Of a stretch of 64,000 nt of DNA, positions 1-12,941 are shown piece after piece. The notes below the pieces were generated by a model. It did no database searches. It was not told the DNA's origin and saw only the letters and a list, made by a program, of their open reading frames with translations. Every line of letters begins with the position of its first letter. The stretch's first letter is position 1. The translations under genes and the position numbers were made by a program. Source of the stretch: Fistularia commersonii (lineage: Eukaryota > Chordata > Actinopteri > Syngnathiformes > Fistulariidae); NCBI GenBank assembly GCA_037954325.1, contig JBBMNZ010000006.1:4928001-4992000 (forward strand), written 5' to 3'.

Positions 1-870
1 GAATCATATTGTGCAGAATTATGTCCTAAACAAGATATGTCAACAACAGAAACCAGCTTGATTAAATTCATTAGTTATTTCCACTCCGAATCAAAAACGC
101 TTCAACTCGGACAGATAAGCACTTTTCTGAACGAATGGCTATGTCTTTTGAACCTGTGGCTGGATTACACTGAATTTGACATATATTGTGCAGAATCAAG
201 TCCTAAACAACATATTTCAACAGCAGAAATCAGCTTCATGAAATTCATGAATTATTTCCAATCTGTATCAAAAACGCTTCAACTCGGTGAGATAAGCACT
301 TTTTTGAACGAATGGCTATATCTTTTGAACCTGTGGCTGGATTACACTGAATTTGACATAAATTGTGCTGAATCAAGTCCTAAACAACATATTTCAACAG
401 CAGAAACCAGCTTGATGAAATTCATTAGTTATTTCCACTCTTTATCAAAAACGCTTTAACTCGGTGAGAGTAGCAGTTCATTGAACGAATGGCTATATCT
501 TTTGAACTTGTGGCTGGATTACACTGAATTTGAAATATATTGTGCAGAATCATGTCCTAAACAACTTATTTCAACAGCAGAAACCAGCTTGATGAAATTC
601 ATTAGTTATTTCCACTCCGAATCAATTATGCTTCAACCCAGTGACATAAGCACTTATTGAACGAATGGCTATATCTTTTGAACTTGTGGCTGGATTACAC
701 TGAATTTGACATATATTGTGCGGAATCATTTCCTGAACAAGATATGTCAACAACAGAAACCAGCTTGATGAAATTCAATAGGTATTTCAACTCCGAATCC
801 AAAATGCTTCAACTCGGAGAGATAATCACTTTTGAACGAATGGCTATATCTTTTGAACCTGTGGCTGGAT
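1..870 (+). repeat. Region A left-edge block, repeated at 19,777
   Basis: About five monomers that recur almost unchanged at 19,777-20,646 (offset 19,776 bp). Shared private marks include GAGAGTAGCAGTTCATTG at 470-487, TTTCTGAACG near 123 and CGGAATCATTTCC near 720. The two copies differ at a few bases, for example TGACATAAATTGTGCTGAA here and a changed TTTACTGAA there. Confidence 0.85.
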
Positions 871-2183
871 TACACTGAATTTGACATATATTGTGCAGAA
901 TCTTGTCCTAAACAACATATTTCAACAGCCGAAACCAGTTTCATGAAATTCATTAGTTATTTCCACTCCGAATCAAAAACGCTTCAACTCGGACAGATAA
1001 GCACTTTTTTGAACGAATGGCAATGTCTTTAGAACCTGTGGCTGGATTACACTGAATTTGACATATATTGTGCAGAATCAAGTCCTTAACAACATATTTC
1101 AACAGCAGAAACCAGCTTGATGAAATTCATTAGTTATTTCCACTCTGTATTAAAAACGCTTTAACTCGGTGAGATTAGCAGTTCTTTGAACGAATGGCTA
1201 TATCTTTTGAACTTGTGGCTGGATTACACTGAATTTGACATATAATGTGCAGAATCATTTCCTAAACAACATATTTCAACAGCAGAAATCAGCTTCATGA
1301 AATTCATGAGTTATTTCCAATCTGTATCAAAAACGCTTCAACTCGGTGAGATAAGCACTTTTTTGAATGAATGGCTATATCTTTTGAACCTGTGGCTGGA
1401 TTACGCTGAATTTGACATATATTGTGCAGAATCAAGTCCTAAACAACATATTTCAACAACAAAAACCAGCTTGATGAAATTCATTAGTTATTTCCACTCC
1501 GAATCAATTATGCTTCAACCCAGTGACATAAGCACTTATTGAACGAATGGCTATATCTTTTGAACTTGTGGCTGGATTACAATGAATTTGACATATATTG
1601 TGCAGAATCATGTCCTGAACAAGATATGTCAACAACAGAAACCAACTTGATGAAATTCAATAGTTATTTCCACTCCGAATCAAAAACGCTTCAACTCGGA
1701 CAGATAAGCACTTTTTTTAAAGAATGGCTATATCTTTTGAACCTGTGGCTGGATTACATTGAATTTGACATATATTGTGCAGAATCAAGTCCTAAACAAC
1801 ATATTTCAACATCAGAAACCAGGTTGATGAAATTCATAAGTTATTTCCAATCTTTATCAAAAACGCTTTAACTCGGTGAGATTAGCACTTCTTTGAACGA
1901 ATGGCCATATCTTTTGAACTTGTGGCTGGATTACACTGAATTTGAAATATATTGTGCAAAATCACGTCCTAAACAACTTATTTCAACAACAGAAACCAGC
2001 TTGATGAAATTCATTAGTTATTTCCACTCTGTATCAAAAACGCTTTAACTCGGTGAGATTAGCACTTCTTTGAACGAATGGCTATATCTTTTGAACCTGT
2101 GGCTGGATTACACTGAATTTGACATATATTGTGCAGAATCATGTCCTAAACAAGATATGTCAACAACAGAAACCAGGTTGATT
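871..2183 (+). repeat. Region A mixed monomers
   Basis: Continuation of the array with monomer types seen elsewhere. It resembles 20,823-22,000, but that copy carries two extra single monomers: the offset grows from 19,776 to 19,952 and then 20,128, steps of 176 bp. Contains a premature TAA variant at 1085 (GTCCTTAAC) and the 15 bp palindrome at 1295-1309. No gene. Confidence 0.8.
1295..1309. other. 15 bp dyad TCATGAAATTCATGA in a monomer subset
   Basis: Perfect inverted repeat with 7 bp arms around a central A. The general monomer carries only the 11 bp core ATGAAATTCAT. The longer form appears where CTTGATG is replaced by CTTCATG and CATTAG by CATGAG, for example also at 11,007-11,021 and 13,302-13,316. 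Whether it has any role is unknown. Confidence 0.7.
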
Positions 2184-2248
2184 AAATTCAATAGTTATTT
2201 CCACTCCGAATCAAAAACGCTTCAACTCGGACAGATAAGCACTTTTTT

Positions 2249-2425
2249 GAACGAATGGCTATGTCTTTTGAACCTGTGGCTGGATTACACTGAATTTGAC
2301 ATATATTGTGCAGAATCATGTCCTAAACAACATATTTCAACAGCAGAAATCAGCTTCAGGAAATTCATGAGTTATTTCCAATCTGTATCAAAAACGCTTC
2401 AACTCGGTGAGATAAGCACTTTTTT
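2249..2425 (+). repeat. Representative 177 bp monomer
   Basis: A typical full-length copy, counted from GAACGAATGG to the base before the next GAACGAATGG. A hand count of a canonical monomer gives 64 G+C in 177 (36%), with 36 C, 28 G and four CpG sites (in GAACGAAT, CTCCGAAT, AAACGCTT and ACTCGGA). Length differs mainly at the T run just before GAACG: six T or CTTCTTT gives 177 bp, five T or TTATT gives 176 bp, four T gives 175 bp. Diagnostic positions include CCTGTGG/CTTGTGG/CTTCTGG/GTGTAGC after TTTTGAA, GACATAT/GAAATAT/GAATCAT after GAATTT, and CATGTCC/AAGTCC/CTTGTCC after GCAGAAT. Confidence 0.95.
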
Positions 2426-3569
2426 GAACGAATGGCTATATCTTTTGAACCTGTGGCTGGATTACACTGAATTTGACATATATTGTGCAGAATCAAGTCC
2501 TAAACAACATATTTCAACAGCAGAAACCAGCTTGATGAAATTCATTAGTTATTTCCACTCTTTATCAAAAACGCTTTAACTCGGTGAGATTAGCACTTCT
2601 TTGAACGAATGGCTATATCTATTGAACTTGTGGCTGGATTACACTGAATTTGACATATATTGTGCGGAATCATGTCCTGAACAAGATATCTCAACAACAG
2701 AAACCAGCTTGATGAAATTCAATAGGTATTTCCACTCCGAATCAAAAATGCTTCAACTCGGAGAGATAAGCACTTTTGAACGAATGGCTATATCTTTTGA
2801 ACCTGTGGCTGGATTACACTGAATTTGACATATATTGTGCAGAATCTTGTCCTAAACAACATATTTCAACAGCCGAAACCAGTTTCATGAAATTCATTAG
2901 TTATTTCCACTCCGAATCAAAAACGCTTCAACTGGGACAGATAAGCACTTTTTTGAACGAATGGCAATATCTTTTGAACCTGTGGCTGGATTACACTGAA
3001 TTTGACATATATTGTGCAGAATCAAGTCCTAAACAACATATTTCAACAGCAGGAACCAGCTTGATGAAATTCATTAGTTATTTCCACTCTGTATCAAAAC
3101 GCTTTAACTCGGTGAGATTAGCAGTTCTTTGAACGAATGGCTATATCTTTTGAACATGTGGCTGGATTACACTGAATTTGACATATAATGTGCAGAATCA
3201 TGTCCTAAACAACATATTTCAACAGCAGAAATCAGCTTCATTAAATTCATGAGTTATTTCCAATCTGTATCAAGAACGCCACAACTCGGTGAGATAAGCA
3301 CTTTTTTGAATGAATGGCTATATCTTTTGAACCTGTGGCTGGATTACGCTGAATTTGACATATATTGTGCAGAATCATGTCCTAAACAACTTATTTCAAC
3401 AGCAGAAACCAGCTTGATGAAATTCATTAGTTACTTTCACTCCGAATCAATTATGCTTCAACCCAGTGACATAAGCACTTATTGAACGAATGGCTATATC
3501 TTTTGAACTTGTAGCTGGATTACACTGAATTTGACATATATTGTGCAGAATCATGTCCTAAACAAGATA

Positions 3570-4725
3570 TGTCAACAACAGAAACCAGCTTGATGAAATT
3601 CAATAGTTATTTCCACTCCGAATCAAAAACGCTTCAACTCGGAGAGATAAGCACTTTTTTGAACGAATGGCAATATCTTTTGAACCTGTGGCTGGATTAC
3701 ACTGAATTTGACATATATTGTGCAGAATCAAGTCCTAAAAAACATATTTCAACAGCAGAAACCAGCTTGATGAAATTCATTAGTTATTTCCACACTGTAT
3801 CAAAAACGCTTTAACTCGGTGAGATTAGCACTTCTTTGAACGAATGGCTATATCTTTTGAACTTCTGGCTGGATTACACTGAATTTGAAATATATTGTGC
3901 AGAATCATGTCCTAAACAACTTATTTCAACAGCAGAAACCAGCTGGATGAAATTCATTAGTTATTTCCACTCCGAATCAATTATGCTTCAACCACGTGAC
4001 ATAAGCACTTTTTGAACGAATTGCTATATCTTTTGAACGTGTAGCTGGATTACACTGAATTTGAATCATATTGTGCAGAATTATGTCCTAAACAAGATAT
4101 GTCAACAACAGAAACCAGCTTGATTAAATTAAATAGTTATTTCCACTCCGAATCAAAAACGCTTCAACTCGGACAGATAAGCACTTTTTTGAACGAATGG
4201 CTATATCTTTTGAACCTGTGGCTGGATTACACTGAATTTGAAATATATTGTGCAAAATCTTGTCCTAAACAACATATTTCAACAGCCGAAACCAGTTTCA
4301 TGAAATTCATTAGTTATTTCCACTCCGAATCAAAAACGCTTCAACTCGGACAGATAAGCACTTTTTTGAACGAATGGCAATATCTTTTGAACCTGTGGCT
4401 GGATTACACTGAATTTGACATATATTGTGCAGAATCAAGTCCTAAAAAACATATTTCAACAGCAGAAACCACCTTGATGAAATCATTAGTTATTTCCACT
4501 CTGTATCAAAAATGTTTTAACTCGGTAAGATTAGCACTTCTTTGAACGAATGGCTATATCTTTTGAACTTCTGGCTGGATTACACTGAATTTGAAATATA
4601 TTGTGCAGAATCATGTCCTAAACAACTTATTTCAACAGCAGAAACCAGCTTGATGAAATCCATTAGTTATTTCCACTCCGAATCAATTATGCTTCAACCC
4701 AGTGACATAAGCACTTTTTGAACGA
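3570..4725 (+). repeat. 12-mer repeat block, copy 1
   Basis: About 1.16 kb matching 5690-6845 at offset 2120 bp (12 monomers). Shared private features include the monomer ending CACCTTGATGAAATCATT with one base lost, followed by AAAATGTTTTAACTCGG near 4510 and 6630. Confidence 0.85.
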
Positions 4726-5327
4726 ATTACTATATCTTTTGAACTTGTAGCTGGATTACACTGAATTTGAATCATATTGTGCAGAATCATGTCCTAAACA
4801 AGATATGTCAACAACAGAAACCAGGTTGATTAAATTCAATAGTTATTTCCACTCCGAATCAAAAACGCTTCAACTCGGACAGATAAGCACTTTTTTGAAC
4901 GAATGGCTATGTCTTTTGAACCTGTGGCTGGATTACACTGAATTTGACATATATTGTGCAGAATCATGTCCTAAACAACTTATTTCAACAGCAGAAACCA
5001 GCTTGATGAAATTCATTATTTATTTCCACTCCGAATCAATTATGCTTCAACCACGTGACATAAGCACTTTTTGAACGAATTACTATATCTTTTGAACTTG
5101 TAGCTGGATTACACTGAATTTGAATCATATTGTGCAGAATCATGTCCTAAACAAGATATGTCAACAACAGAAACCAGGTTGATTAAATTCAATAGTTATT
5201 TCCACTCCGAATCAAAAACGCTTCAACTCGGACAGATAAGCACTTTTTTGAACGAATGGCTATGTCTTTTGAACCTGTGGCTGGATTACACTGAATTTGA
5301 CATATATTGTGCAGAATCATGTCCTAA
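4712..5327 (+). repeat. 353 bp dimer duplication
   Basis: Two adjacent copies of a two-monomer block shifted by 353 bp; the pieces 4712-4974 and 5065-5327 match. The marker is the type GAACGAATTACTATATC followed by TTGTAGCTGG and GAATCATATTG. The same pair of dimers recurs at 9573/9926 and 14,870/15,223. Confidence 0.8.
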
Positions 5328-5689
5328 ACAACATATTTCAACAGCAGAAATCAGCTTCAGGAAATTCATGAGTTATTTCCAATCTGTATCAAAAACGCTT
5401 CAACTCGGTGAGATAAGCACTTTTTTGAACGAATGGCTATATCTTTTGAACCTGTGGCTGGATTACACTGAATTTGACATATATTGTGCAGAATCAAGTC
5501 CTAAACAACATATTTCAACAGCAGAAACCAGCTTGATGAAATTCATTAGTTATTTCCACTCTTTATCAAAAACGCTTTAACTCGGTGAGATTAGCACTTC
5601 TTTGAACGAATGGCTATATCTATTGAACTTGTGGCTGGATTACACTGAATTTGACATATATTGTGCGGAATCATGTCCTGAACAAGATA

Positions 5690-6845
5690 TCTCAACAACA
5701 GAAACCAGCTTGATGAAATTCAATAGTTATTTCCACTCCGAATCAAAAACGCTTCAACTCGGAGAGATAAGCACTTTTTTGAACGAATGGCAATATCTTT
5801 TGAACCTGTGGCTGGATTACACTGAATTTGACATATATTGTGCAGAATCAAGTCCTAAAAAACATATTTCAACAGCAGAAACCAGCTTGATGAAATTCAT
5901 TAGTTATTTCCACTCTGTATCAAAAACGCTTTAACTCGGTGAGATTAGCACTTCTTTGAACGAATGGCTATATCTTTTGAACTTCTGGCTGGATTACACT
6001 GAATTTGAAATATATTGTGCAGAATCATGTCCTAAACAACTTATTTCAACAGCAGAAACCAGCTGGATGAAATTCATTAGTTATTTCCACTCCGAATCAA
6101 TTATGCTTCAACCACGTGACATAAGCACTTTTTGAACAAATTGCTATATCTTTTGAACGTGTAGCTGGATTACACTGAATTTGAATCATATTGTGCAGAA
6201 TTATGTCCTAAACAAGATATGTCAACAACAGAAACCAGCTTGATTAAATTAAATAGTTATTTCCACTCCGAATCAAAAACGCTTCAACTCGGACAGATAA
6301 GCACTTTTTTGAACGAATGGCTATATCTTTTGAACCTGTGGCTGGATTACACTGAATTTGAAATATATTGTGCAAAATCTTGTCCTAAACAACATATTTC
6401 AACAGCCGAAACCAGTTTCATGAAATTCATTAGTTATTTCCACTCCGAATCAAAAACGCTTCAACTCGGACAGATAAGCACTTTTTTGAACGAATGGCAA
6501 TATCTTTTGAACCTGTGGCTGGATTACACTGAATTTGACATATATTGTGCAGAATCAAGTCCTAAAAAACATATTTCAACAGCAGAAACCACCTTGATGA
6601 AATCATTAGTTATTTCCACTCTGTATCAAAAATGTTTTAACTCGGTAAGATTAGCACTTCTTTGAACGAATGGCTATATCTTTTGAACTTCTGGCTGGAT
6701 TACACTGAATTTGAAATATATTGTGCAGAATCATGTCCTAAACAACTTATTTCAACAGCAGAAACCAGCTTGATGAAATCCATTAGTTATTTCCACTCCG
6801 AATCAATTATGCTTCAACCCAGTGACATAAGCACTTTTTGAACGA
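5690..6845 (+). repeat. 12-mer repeat block, copy 2
   Basis: Partner of 3570-4725 at offset 2120 bp. Differs at GAACAAATTGC near 6134 (GAACGAATTGC in the partner), a CpG-to-CpA change. The block is also present at 11,339 onward. Confidence 0.85.
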
Positions 6846-7293
6846 ATTGCTATATCTTTTGAACGTGTAGCTGGACTACACTGAATTTGAATCATATTGT
6901 GCAGAATTATGTCCTAAACAAGATATGTCAACAACAGAAACCAGCTTGATTAAATTCAATAGTTATTTCCACTCCGAATCAAAAACGCTTCAACTCGGAC
7001 AGATAAGCACTTTTTTGAACGAATGGCTATGTCTTTTGAACCTGTGGCTGGATTACACTGAATTTGACATATATTGTGCAGAATCATGTCCTAAACAACA
7101 TATTTCAACAGCAGAAATCAGCTTCAGGAAATTCATGAGTTATTTCCAATCTGTATCAAAAACGCTTCAACTCGGTGAGATAAGCACTTTTTTGAACGAA
7201 TGGCTATATCTTTTGAACCTGTGGCTGGATTACACTGAATTTGACATATATTGTGCAGAATCAAGTCCTAAACAACATATTTCAACAGCAGAA
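5690..7293 (+). repeat. 32-mer-offset block, copy 1
   Basis: About 1.6 kb shared with 11,339-12,941 at offset 5649, becoming 5648 after a one-base deletion near 12,092. The private substitution AGCTGGACTACA at about 6870 recurs near 12,520, linking these two copies specifically. Confidence 0.8.
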
Positions 7294-9492
7294 ACCAGCT
7301 TGATGAAATTCATTAGTTATTTCCACTCTTTATCAAAAACGCTTTAACTCGGTGAGATTAGCACTTCTTTGAACGAATGGCTATATCTATTGAACTTGTG
7401 GCTGGATTACACTGAATTTGACATATATTGTGCGGAATCATGTCCTGAACAAGATATCTCAACAACAGAAACCAGCTTGATGAAATTCAATAGGTATTTC
7501 CACTCCGAATCAAAAATGCTTCAACTCGGAGAGATAAGCACTTTTGAACGAATGGCTATATCTTTTGAACCTGTGGCTGGATTACACTGAATTTGACATA
7601 TATTGTGCAGAATCTTGTCCTAAACAACATATTTCAACAGCCGAAACCAGTTTCATGAAATTCATTAGTTATTTCCACTCCGAATCAAAAACGCTTCAAC
7701 TCGGACAGATAAGCACTTTTTTGAACGAATGGCAATATCTTTTGAACCTGTGGCTGGATTACACTGAATTTGACATATATTGTGCAGAATCAAGTCCTAA
7801 ACAACATATTTCAACAGCAGGAACCAGCTTGATGAAATTCATTAGTTATTTCCACTCTGTATCAAAACGCTTTAACTCGGTGAGATTAGCAGTTCTTTGA
7901 ACGAATGGCTATATCTTTTGAACATGTGGCTGGATTACACTGAATTTGACATATAATGTGCAGAATCATGTCCTAAACAACATATTTCAACAGCAGAAAT
8001 CAGCTTCATTAAATTCATGAGTTATTTCCAATCTGTATCAAGAACGCCACAACTCGGTGAGATAAGCACTTTTTTGAATGAATGGCTATATCTTTTGAAC
8101 CTGTGGCTGGATTACGCTGAATTTGACATATATTGTGCAGAATCATGTCCTAAACAACTTATTTCAACAGCAGAAACCAGCTTGATGAAATTCATTAGTT
8201 ACTTTCACTCCGAATCAATTATGCTTCAACCCAGTGACATAAGCACTTATTGAACGAATGGCTATATCTTTTGAACTTGTAGCTGGATTACACTGAATTT
8301 GACATATATTGTGCAGAATCATGTCCTAAACAAGATATGTCAACAACAGAAACCAGCTTGATGAAATTCAATAGTTATTTCCACTCCGAATCAAAAACGC
8401 TTCAACTCGGAGAGATAAGCACTTTTTTGAACGAATGGCAATATCTTTTGAACCTGTGGCTGGATTACACTGAATTTGACATATATTGTGCAGAATCAAG
8501 TCCTAAAAAACATATTTCAACAGCAGAAACCAGCTTGATGAAATTCATTAGTTATTTCCACTCTGTATCAAAAACGCTTTAACTCGGTGAGATTAGCACT
8601 TCTTTGAACGAATGGCTATATCTTTTGAACTTCTGGCTGGATTACACTGAATTTGAAATATATTGTGCAGAATCATGTCCTAAACAACTTATTTCAACAG
8701 CAGAAACCAGCTGGATGAAATTCATTAGTTATTTCCACTCCGAATCAATTATGCTTCAACCACGTGACATAAGCACTTTTTGAACGAATTGCTATATCTT
8801 TTGAACGTGTAGCTGGATTACACTGAATTTGAATCATATTGTGCAGAATTATGTCCTAAACAAGATATGTCAACAACAGAAACCAGCTTGATTAAATTAA
8901 ATAGTTATTTCCACTCCGAATCAAAAACGCTTCAACTCGGACAGATAAGCACTTTTTTGAACGAATGGCTATATCTTTTGAACCTGTGGCTGGATTACAC
9001 TGAATTTGAAATATATTGTGCAAAATCTTGTCCTAAACAACATATTTCAACAGCCGAAACCAGTTTCATGAAATTCATTAGTTATTTCCACTCCGAATCA
9101 AAAACGCTTCAACTCGGACAGATAAGCACTTTTTTGAACGAATGGCAATATCTTTTGAACCTGTGGCTGGATTACACTGAATTTGACATATATTGTGCAG
9201 AATCAAGTCCTAAAAAACATATTTCAACAGCAGAAACCACCTTGATGAAATCATTAGTTATTTCCACTCTGTATCAAAAATGTTTTAACTCGGTAAGATT
9301 AGCACTTCTTTGAACGAATGGCTATATCTTTTGAACTTCTGGCTGGATTACACTGAATTTGAAATATATTGTGCAGAATCATGTCCTAAACAACTTATTT
9401 CAACAGCAGAAACCAGCTTGATGAAATCCATTAGTTATTTCCACTCCGAATCAATTATGCTTCAACCCAGTGACATAAGCAATTTTTGAACG
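6942..9492 (+). repeat. 17-mer higher-order repeat, copy 1
   Basis: About 2.55 kb matching 9943-12,492 at offset 3001 bp (17 monomers). Near 8008 this copy has TTCATTAAATTC where the partner has TTCATGAAATTC. Confidence 0.85.
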
Positions 9493-10492
9493 AATTACTA
9501 TATCTTTTGAACTTGTAGCTGGATTACACTGAATTTGAATCATATTGTGCAGAATCATGTCCTAAACAAGATATGTCAACAACAGAAACCAGGTTGATTA
9601 AATTCAATAGTTATTTCCACTCCGAATCAAAAACGCTTCAACTCGGACAGATAAGCACTTTTTTGAACGAATGGCTATGTCTTTTGAACCTGTGGCTGGA
9701 TTACACTGAATTTGACATATATTGTGCAGAATCATGTCCTAAACAACTTATTTCAACAGCAGAAACCAGCTTGATGAAATTCATTATTTATTTCCACTCC
9801 GAATCAATTATGCTTCAACCACGTGACATAAGCACTTTTTGAACGAATTACTATATCTTTTGAACTTGTAGCTGGATTACACTGAATTTGAATCATATTG
9901 TGCAGAATCATGTCCTAAACAAGATATGTCAACAACAGAAACCAGGTTGATTAAATTCAATAGTTATTTCCACTCCGAATCAAAAACGCTTCAACTCGGA
10001 CAGATAAGCACTTTTTTGAACGAATGGCTATGTCTTTTGAACCTGTGGCTGGATTACACTGAATTTGACATATATTGTGCAGAATCATGTCCTAAACAAC
10101 ATATTTCAACAGCAGAAATCAGCTTCAGGAAATTCATGAGTTATTTCCAATCTGTATCAAAAACGCTTCAACTCGGTGAGATAAGCACTTTTTTGAACGA
10201 ATGGCTATATCTTTTGAACCTGTGGCTGGATTACACTGAATTTGACATATATTGTGCAGAATCAAGTCCTAAACAACATATTTCAACAGCAGAAACCAGC
10301 TTGATGAAATTCATTAGTTATTTCCACTCTTTATCAAAAACGCTTTAACTCGGTGAGATTAGCACTTCTTTGAACGAATGGCTATATCTATTGAACTTGT
10401 GGCTGGATTACACTGAATTTGACATATATTGTGCGGAATCATGTCCTGAACAAGATATCTCAACAACAGAAACCAGCTTGATGAAATTCAAT
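6952..10492 (+). repeat. 27-mer higher-order repeat, copy 2
   Basis: Partner of 2184-5724 at offset 4768 bp. A private change AGCAATTTTTGAAC near 9479 (for AGCACTTTTTGAAC) marks this copy. It overlaps other nested duplications at offsets 3001 and 5648, so it is part of a mosaic and not a simple unit. Confidence 0.85.
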
Positions 10493-10886
10493 AGGTATTT
10501 CCACTCCGAATCAAAAATGCTTCAACTCGGAGAGATAAGCACTTTTGAACGAATGGCTATATCTTTTGAACCTGTGGCTGGATTACACTGAATTTGACAT
10601 ATATTGTGCAGAATCTTGTCCTAAACAACATATTTCAACAGCCGAAACCAGTTTCATGAAATTCATTAGTTATTTCCACTCCGAATCAAAAACGCTTCAA
10701 CTCGGACAGATAAGCACTTTTTTGAACGAATGGCAATATCTTTTGAACCTGTGGCTGGATTACACTGAATTTGACATATATTGTGCAGAATCAAGTCCTA
10801 AACAACATATTTCAACAGCAGGAACCAGCTTGATGAAATTCATTAGTTATTTCCACTCTGTATCAAAACGCTTTAACTCGGTGAGA
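9440..10886 (+). repeat. 30-mer-offset block, copy 1
   Basis: About 1.45 kb shared with 14,737-16,183 at offset 5297 bp (30 monomers). Includes the GAACGAATTACTATATC dimer pair and a chain of TETRLIKF-type monomers. Confidence 0.8.
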
Positions 10887-12492
10887 TTAGCAGTTCTTTG
10901 AACGAATGGCTATATCTTTTGAACATGTGGCTGGATTACACTGAATTTGACATATAATGTGCAGAATCATGTCCTAAACAACATATTTCAACAGCAGAAA
11001 TCAGCTTCATGAAATTCATGAGTTATTTCCAATCTGTATCAAGAACGCCACAACTCGGTGAGATAAGCACTTTTTTGAATGAATGGCTATATCTTTTGAA
11101 CCTGTGGCTGGATTACGCTGAATTTGACATATATTGTGCAGAATCATGTCCTAAACAACTTATTTCAACAGCAGAAACCAGCTTGATGAAATTCATTAGT
11201 TACTTTCACTCCGAATCAATTATGCTTCAACCCAGTGACATAAGCACTTATTGAACGAATGGCTATATCTTTTGAACTTGTAGCTGGATTACACTGAATT
11301 TGACATATATTGTGCAGAATCATGTCCTAAACAAGATATGTCAACAACAGAAACCAGCTTGATGAAATTCAATAGTTATTTCCACTCCGAATCAAAAACG
11401 CTTCAACTCGGAGAGATAAGCACTTTTTTGAACGAATGGCAATATCTTTTGAACCTGTGGCTGGATTACACTGAATTTGACATATATTGTGCAGAATCAA
11501 GTCCTAAAAAACATATTTCAACAGCAGAAACCAGCTTGATGAAATTCATTAGTTATTTCCACTCTGTATCAAAAACGCTTTAACTCGGTGAGATTAGCAC
11601 TTCTTTGAACGAATGGCTATATCTTTTGAACTTCTGGCTGGATTACACTGAATTTGAAATATATTGTGCAGAATCATGTCCTAAACAACTTATTTCAACA
11701 GCAGAAACCAGCTGGATGAAATTCATTAGTTATTTCCACTCCGAATCAATTATGCTTCAACCACGTGACATAAGCACTTTTTGAACGAATTGCTATATCT
11801 TTTGAACGTGTAACTGGATTACACTGAATTTGAATCATATTGTGCAGAATTATGTCCTAAACAAGATATGTCAACAACAGAAACCAGCTTGATTAAATTA
11901 AATAGTTATTTCCACTCCGAATCAAAAACGCTTCAACTCGGACAGATAAGCACTTTTTTGAACGAATGGCTATATCTTTTGAACCTGTGGCTGGATTACA
12001 CTGAATTTGAAATATATTGTGCAAAATCTTGTCCTAAACAACATATTTCAACAGCCGAAACCAGTTTCATGAAATTCATTAGTTATTTCCACCCGAATCA
12101 AAAACGCTTCAACTCGGACAGATAAGCACTTTTTTGAACGAATGGCAATATCTTTTGAACCTGTGGCTGGATTACACTGAATTTGACATATATTGTGCAG
12201 AATCAAGTCCTAAAAAACATATTTCAACAGCAGAAACCACCTTGATGAAATCATTAGTTATTTCCACTCTGTATCAAAAATGTTTTAACTCGGTAAGATT
12301 AGCACTTCTTTGAACGAATGGCTATATCTTTTGAACTTCTGGCTGGATTACACTGAATTTGAAATATATTGTGCAGAATCATGTCCTAAACAACTTATTT
12401 CAACAGCAGAAACCAGCTTGATGAAATCCATTAGTTATTTCCACTCCGAATCAATTATGCTTCAACCCAGTGACATAAGCACTTTTTGAACG
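9943..12492 (+). repeat. 17-mer higher-order repeat, copy 2
   Basis: Partner of 6942-9492 at offset 3001, falling to 3000 after the one-base deletion near 12,092. One private change is GTGTAACTGG near 11,810 (GTGTAGCTGG elsewhere). Confidence 0.85.
10737..12198 (+). repeat. 13-mer repeat block, copy 1
   Basis: About 1.46 kb matching 13,032-14,494 at offset 2295 bp (13 monomers). Characteristic monomers include GCAGGAACCAGC followed by TATCAAAACGC (four A, one base short) and CAAGAACGCCACAACTCGG. Confidence 0.8.
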
Positions 12493-12941
12493 AATTGCTA
12501 TATCTTTTGAACGTGTAGCTGGACTACACTGAATTTGAATCATATTGTGCAGAATTATGTCCTAAACAAGATATGTCAACAACAGAAACCAGCTTGATTA
12601 AATTCAATAGTTATTTCCACTCCGAATCAAAAACGCTTCAACTCGGACAGATAAGCACTTTTTTGAACGAATGGCTATGTCTTTTGAACCTGTGGCTGGA
12701 TTACACTGAATTTGACATATATTGTGCAGAATCATGTCCTAAACAACATATTTCAACAGCAGAAATCAGCTTCAGGAAATTCATGAGTTATTTCCAATCT
12801 GTATCAAAAACGCTTCAACTCGGTGAGATAAGCACTTTTTTGAACGAATGGCTATATCTTTTGAACCTGTGGCTGGATTACACTGAATTTGACATATATT
12901 GTGCAGAATCAAGTCCTAAACAACATATTTCAACAGCAGAA
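11339..12941 (+). repeat. 32-mer-offset block, copy 2
   Basis: Partner of 5690-7293. Carries a private single-base deletion near 12,092 (TTCCACCCGAATC for TTCCACTCCGAATC), which shifts the reading frame across this monomer. Its right end falls at the single-monomer duplication that starts at 12,761. Confidence 0.8.

Larger units (their letters stand above)
2184..5724 (+). repeat. 27-mer higher-order repeat, copy 1
   Basis: About 3.54 kb (20 monomers) matching 6952-10,492 at a constant offset of 4768 bp, equal to 27 monomers of 176.6 bp. By eye the copies differ at only a few bases, such as CTGGGACAG here against CTCGGACAG there. The block ends where AATTCAATAGTTAT here meets AATTCAATAGGTAT in the other copy. 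Confidence 0.85.

Noticed and set aside
2249..2425. CENP-B box in the monomer
   Set aside because: On the reverse strand ATTCGTTCAAAAAAGTG keeps the TTCG and the central A of the box, but the CGGG half reads AAGT. The essential second half is missing, and I found no better match in the variants read.
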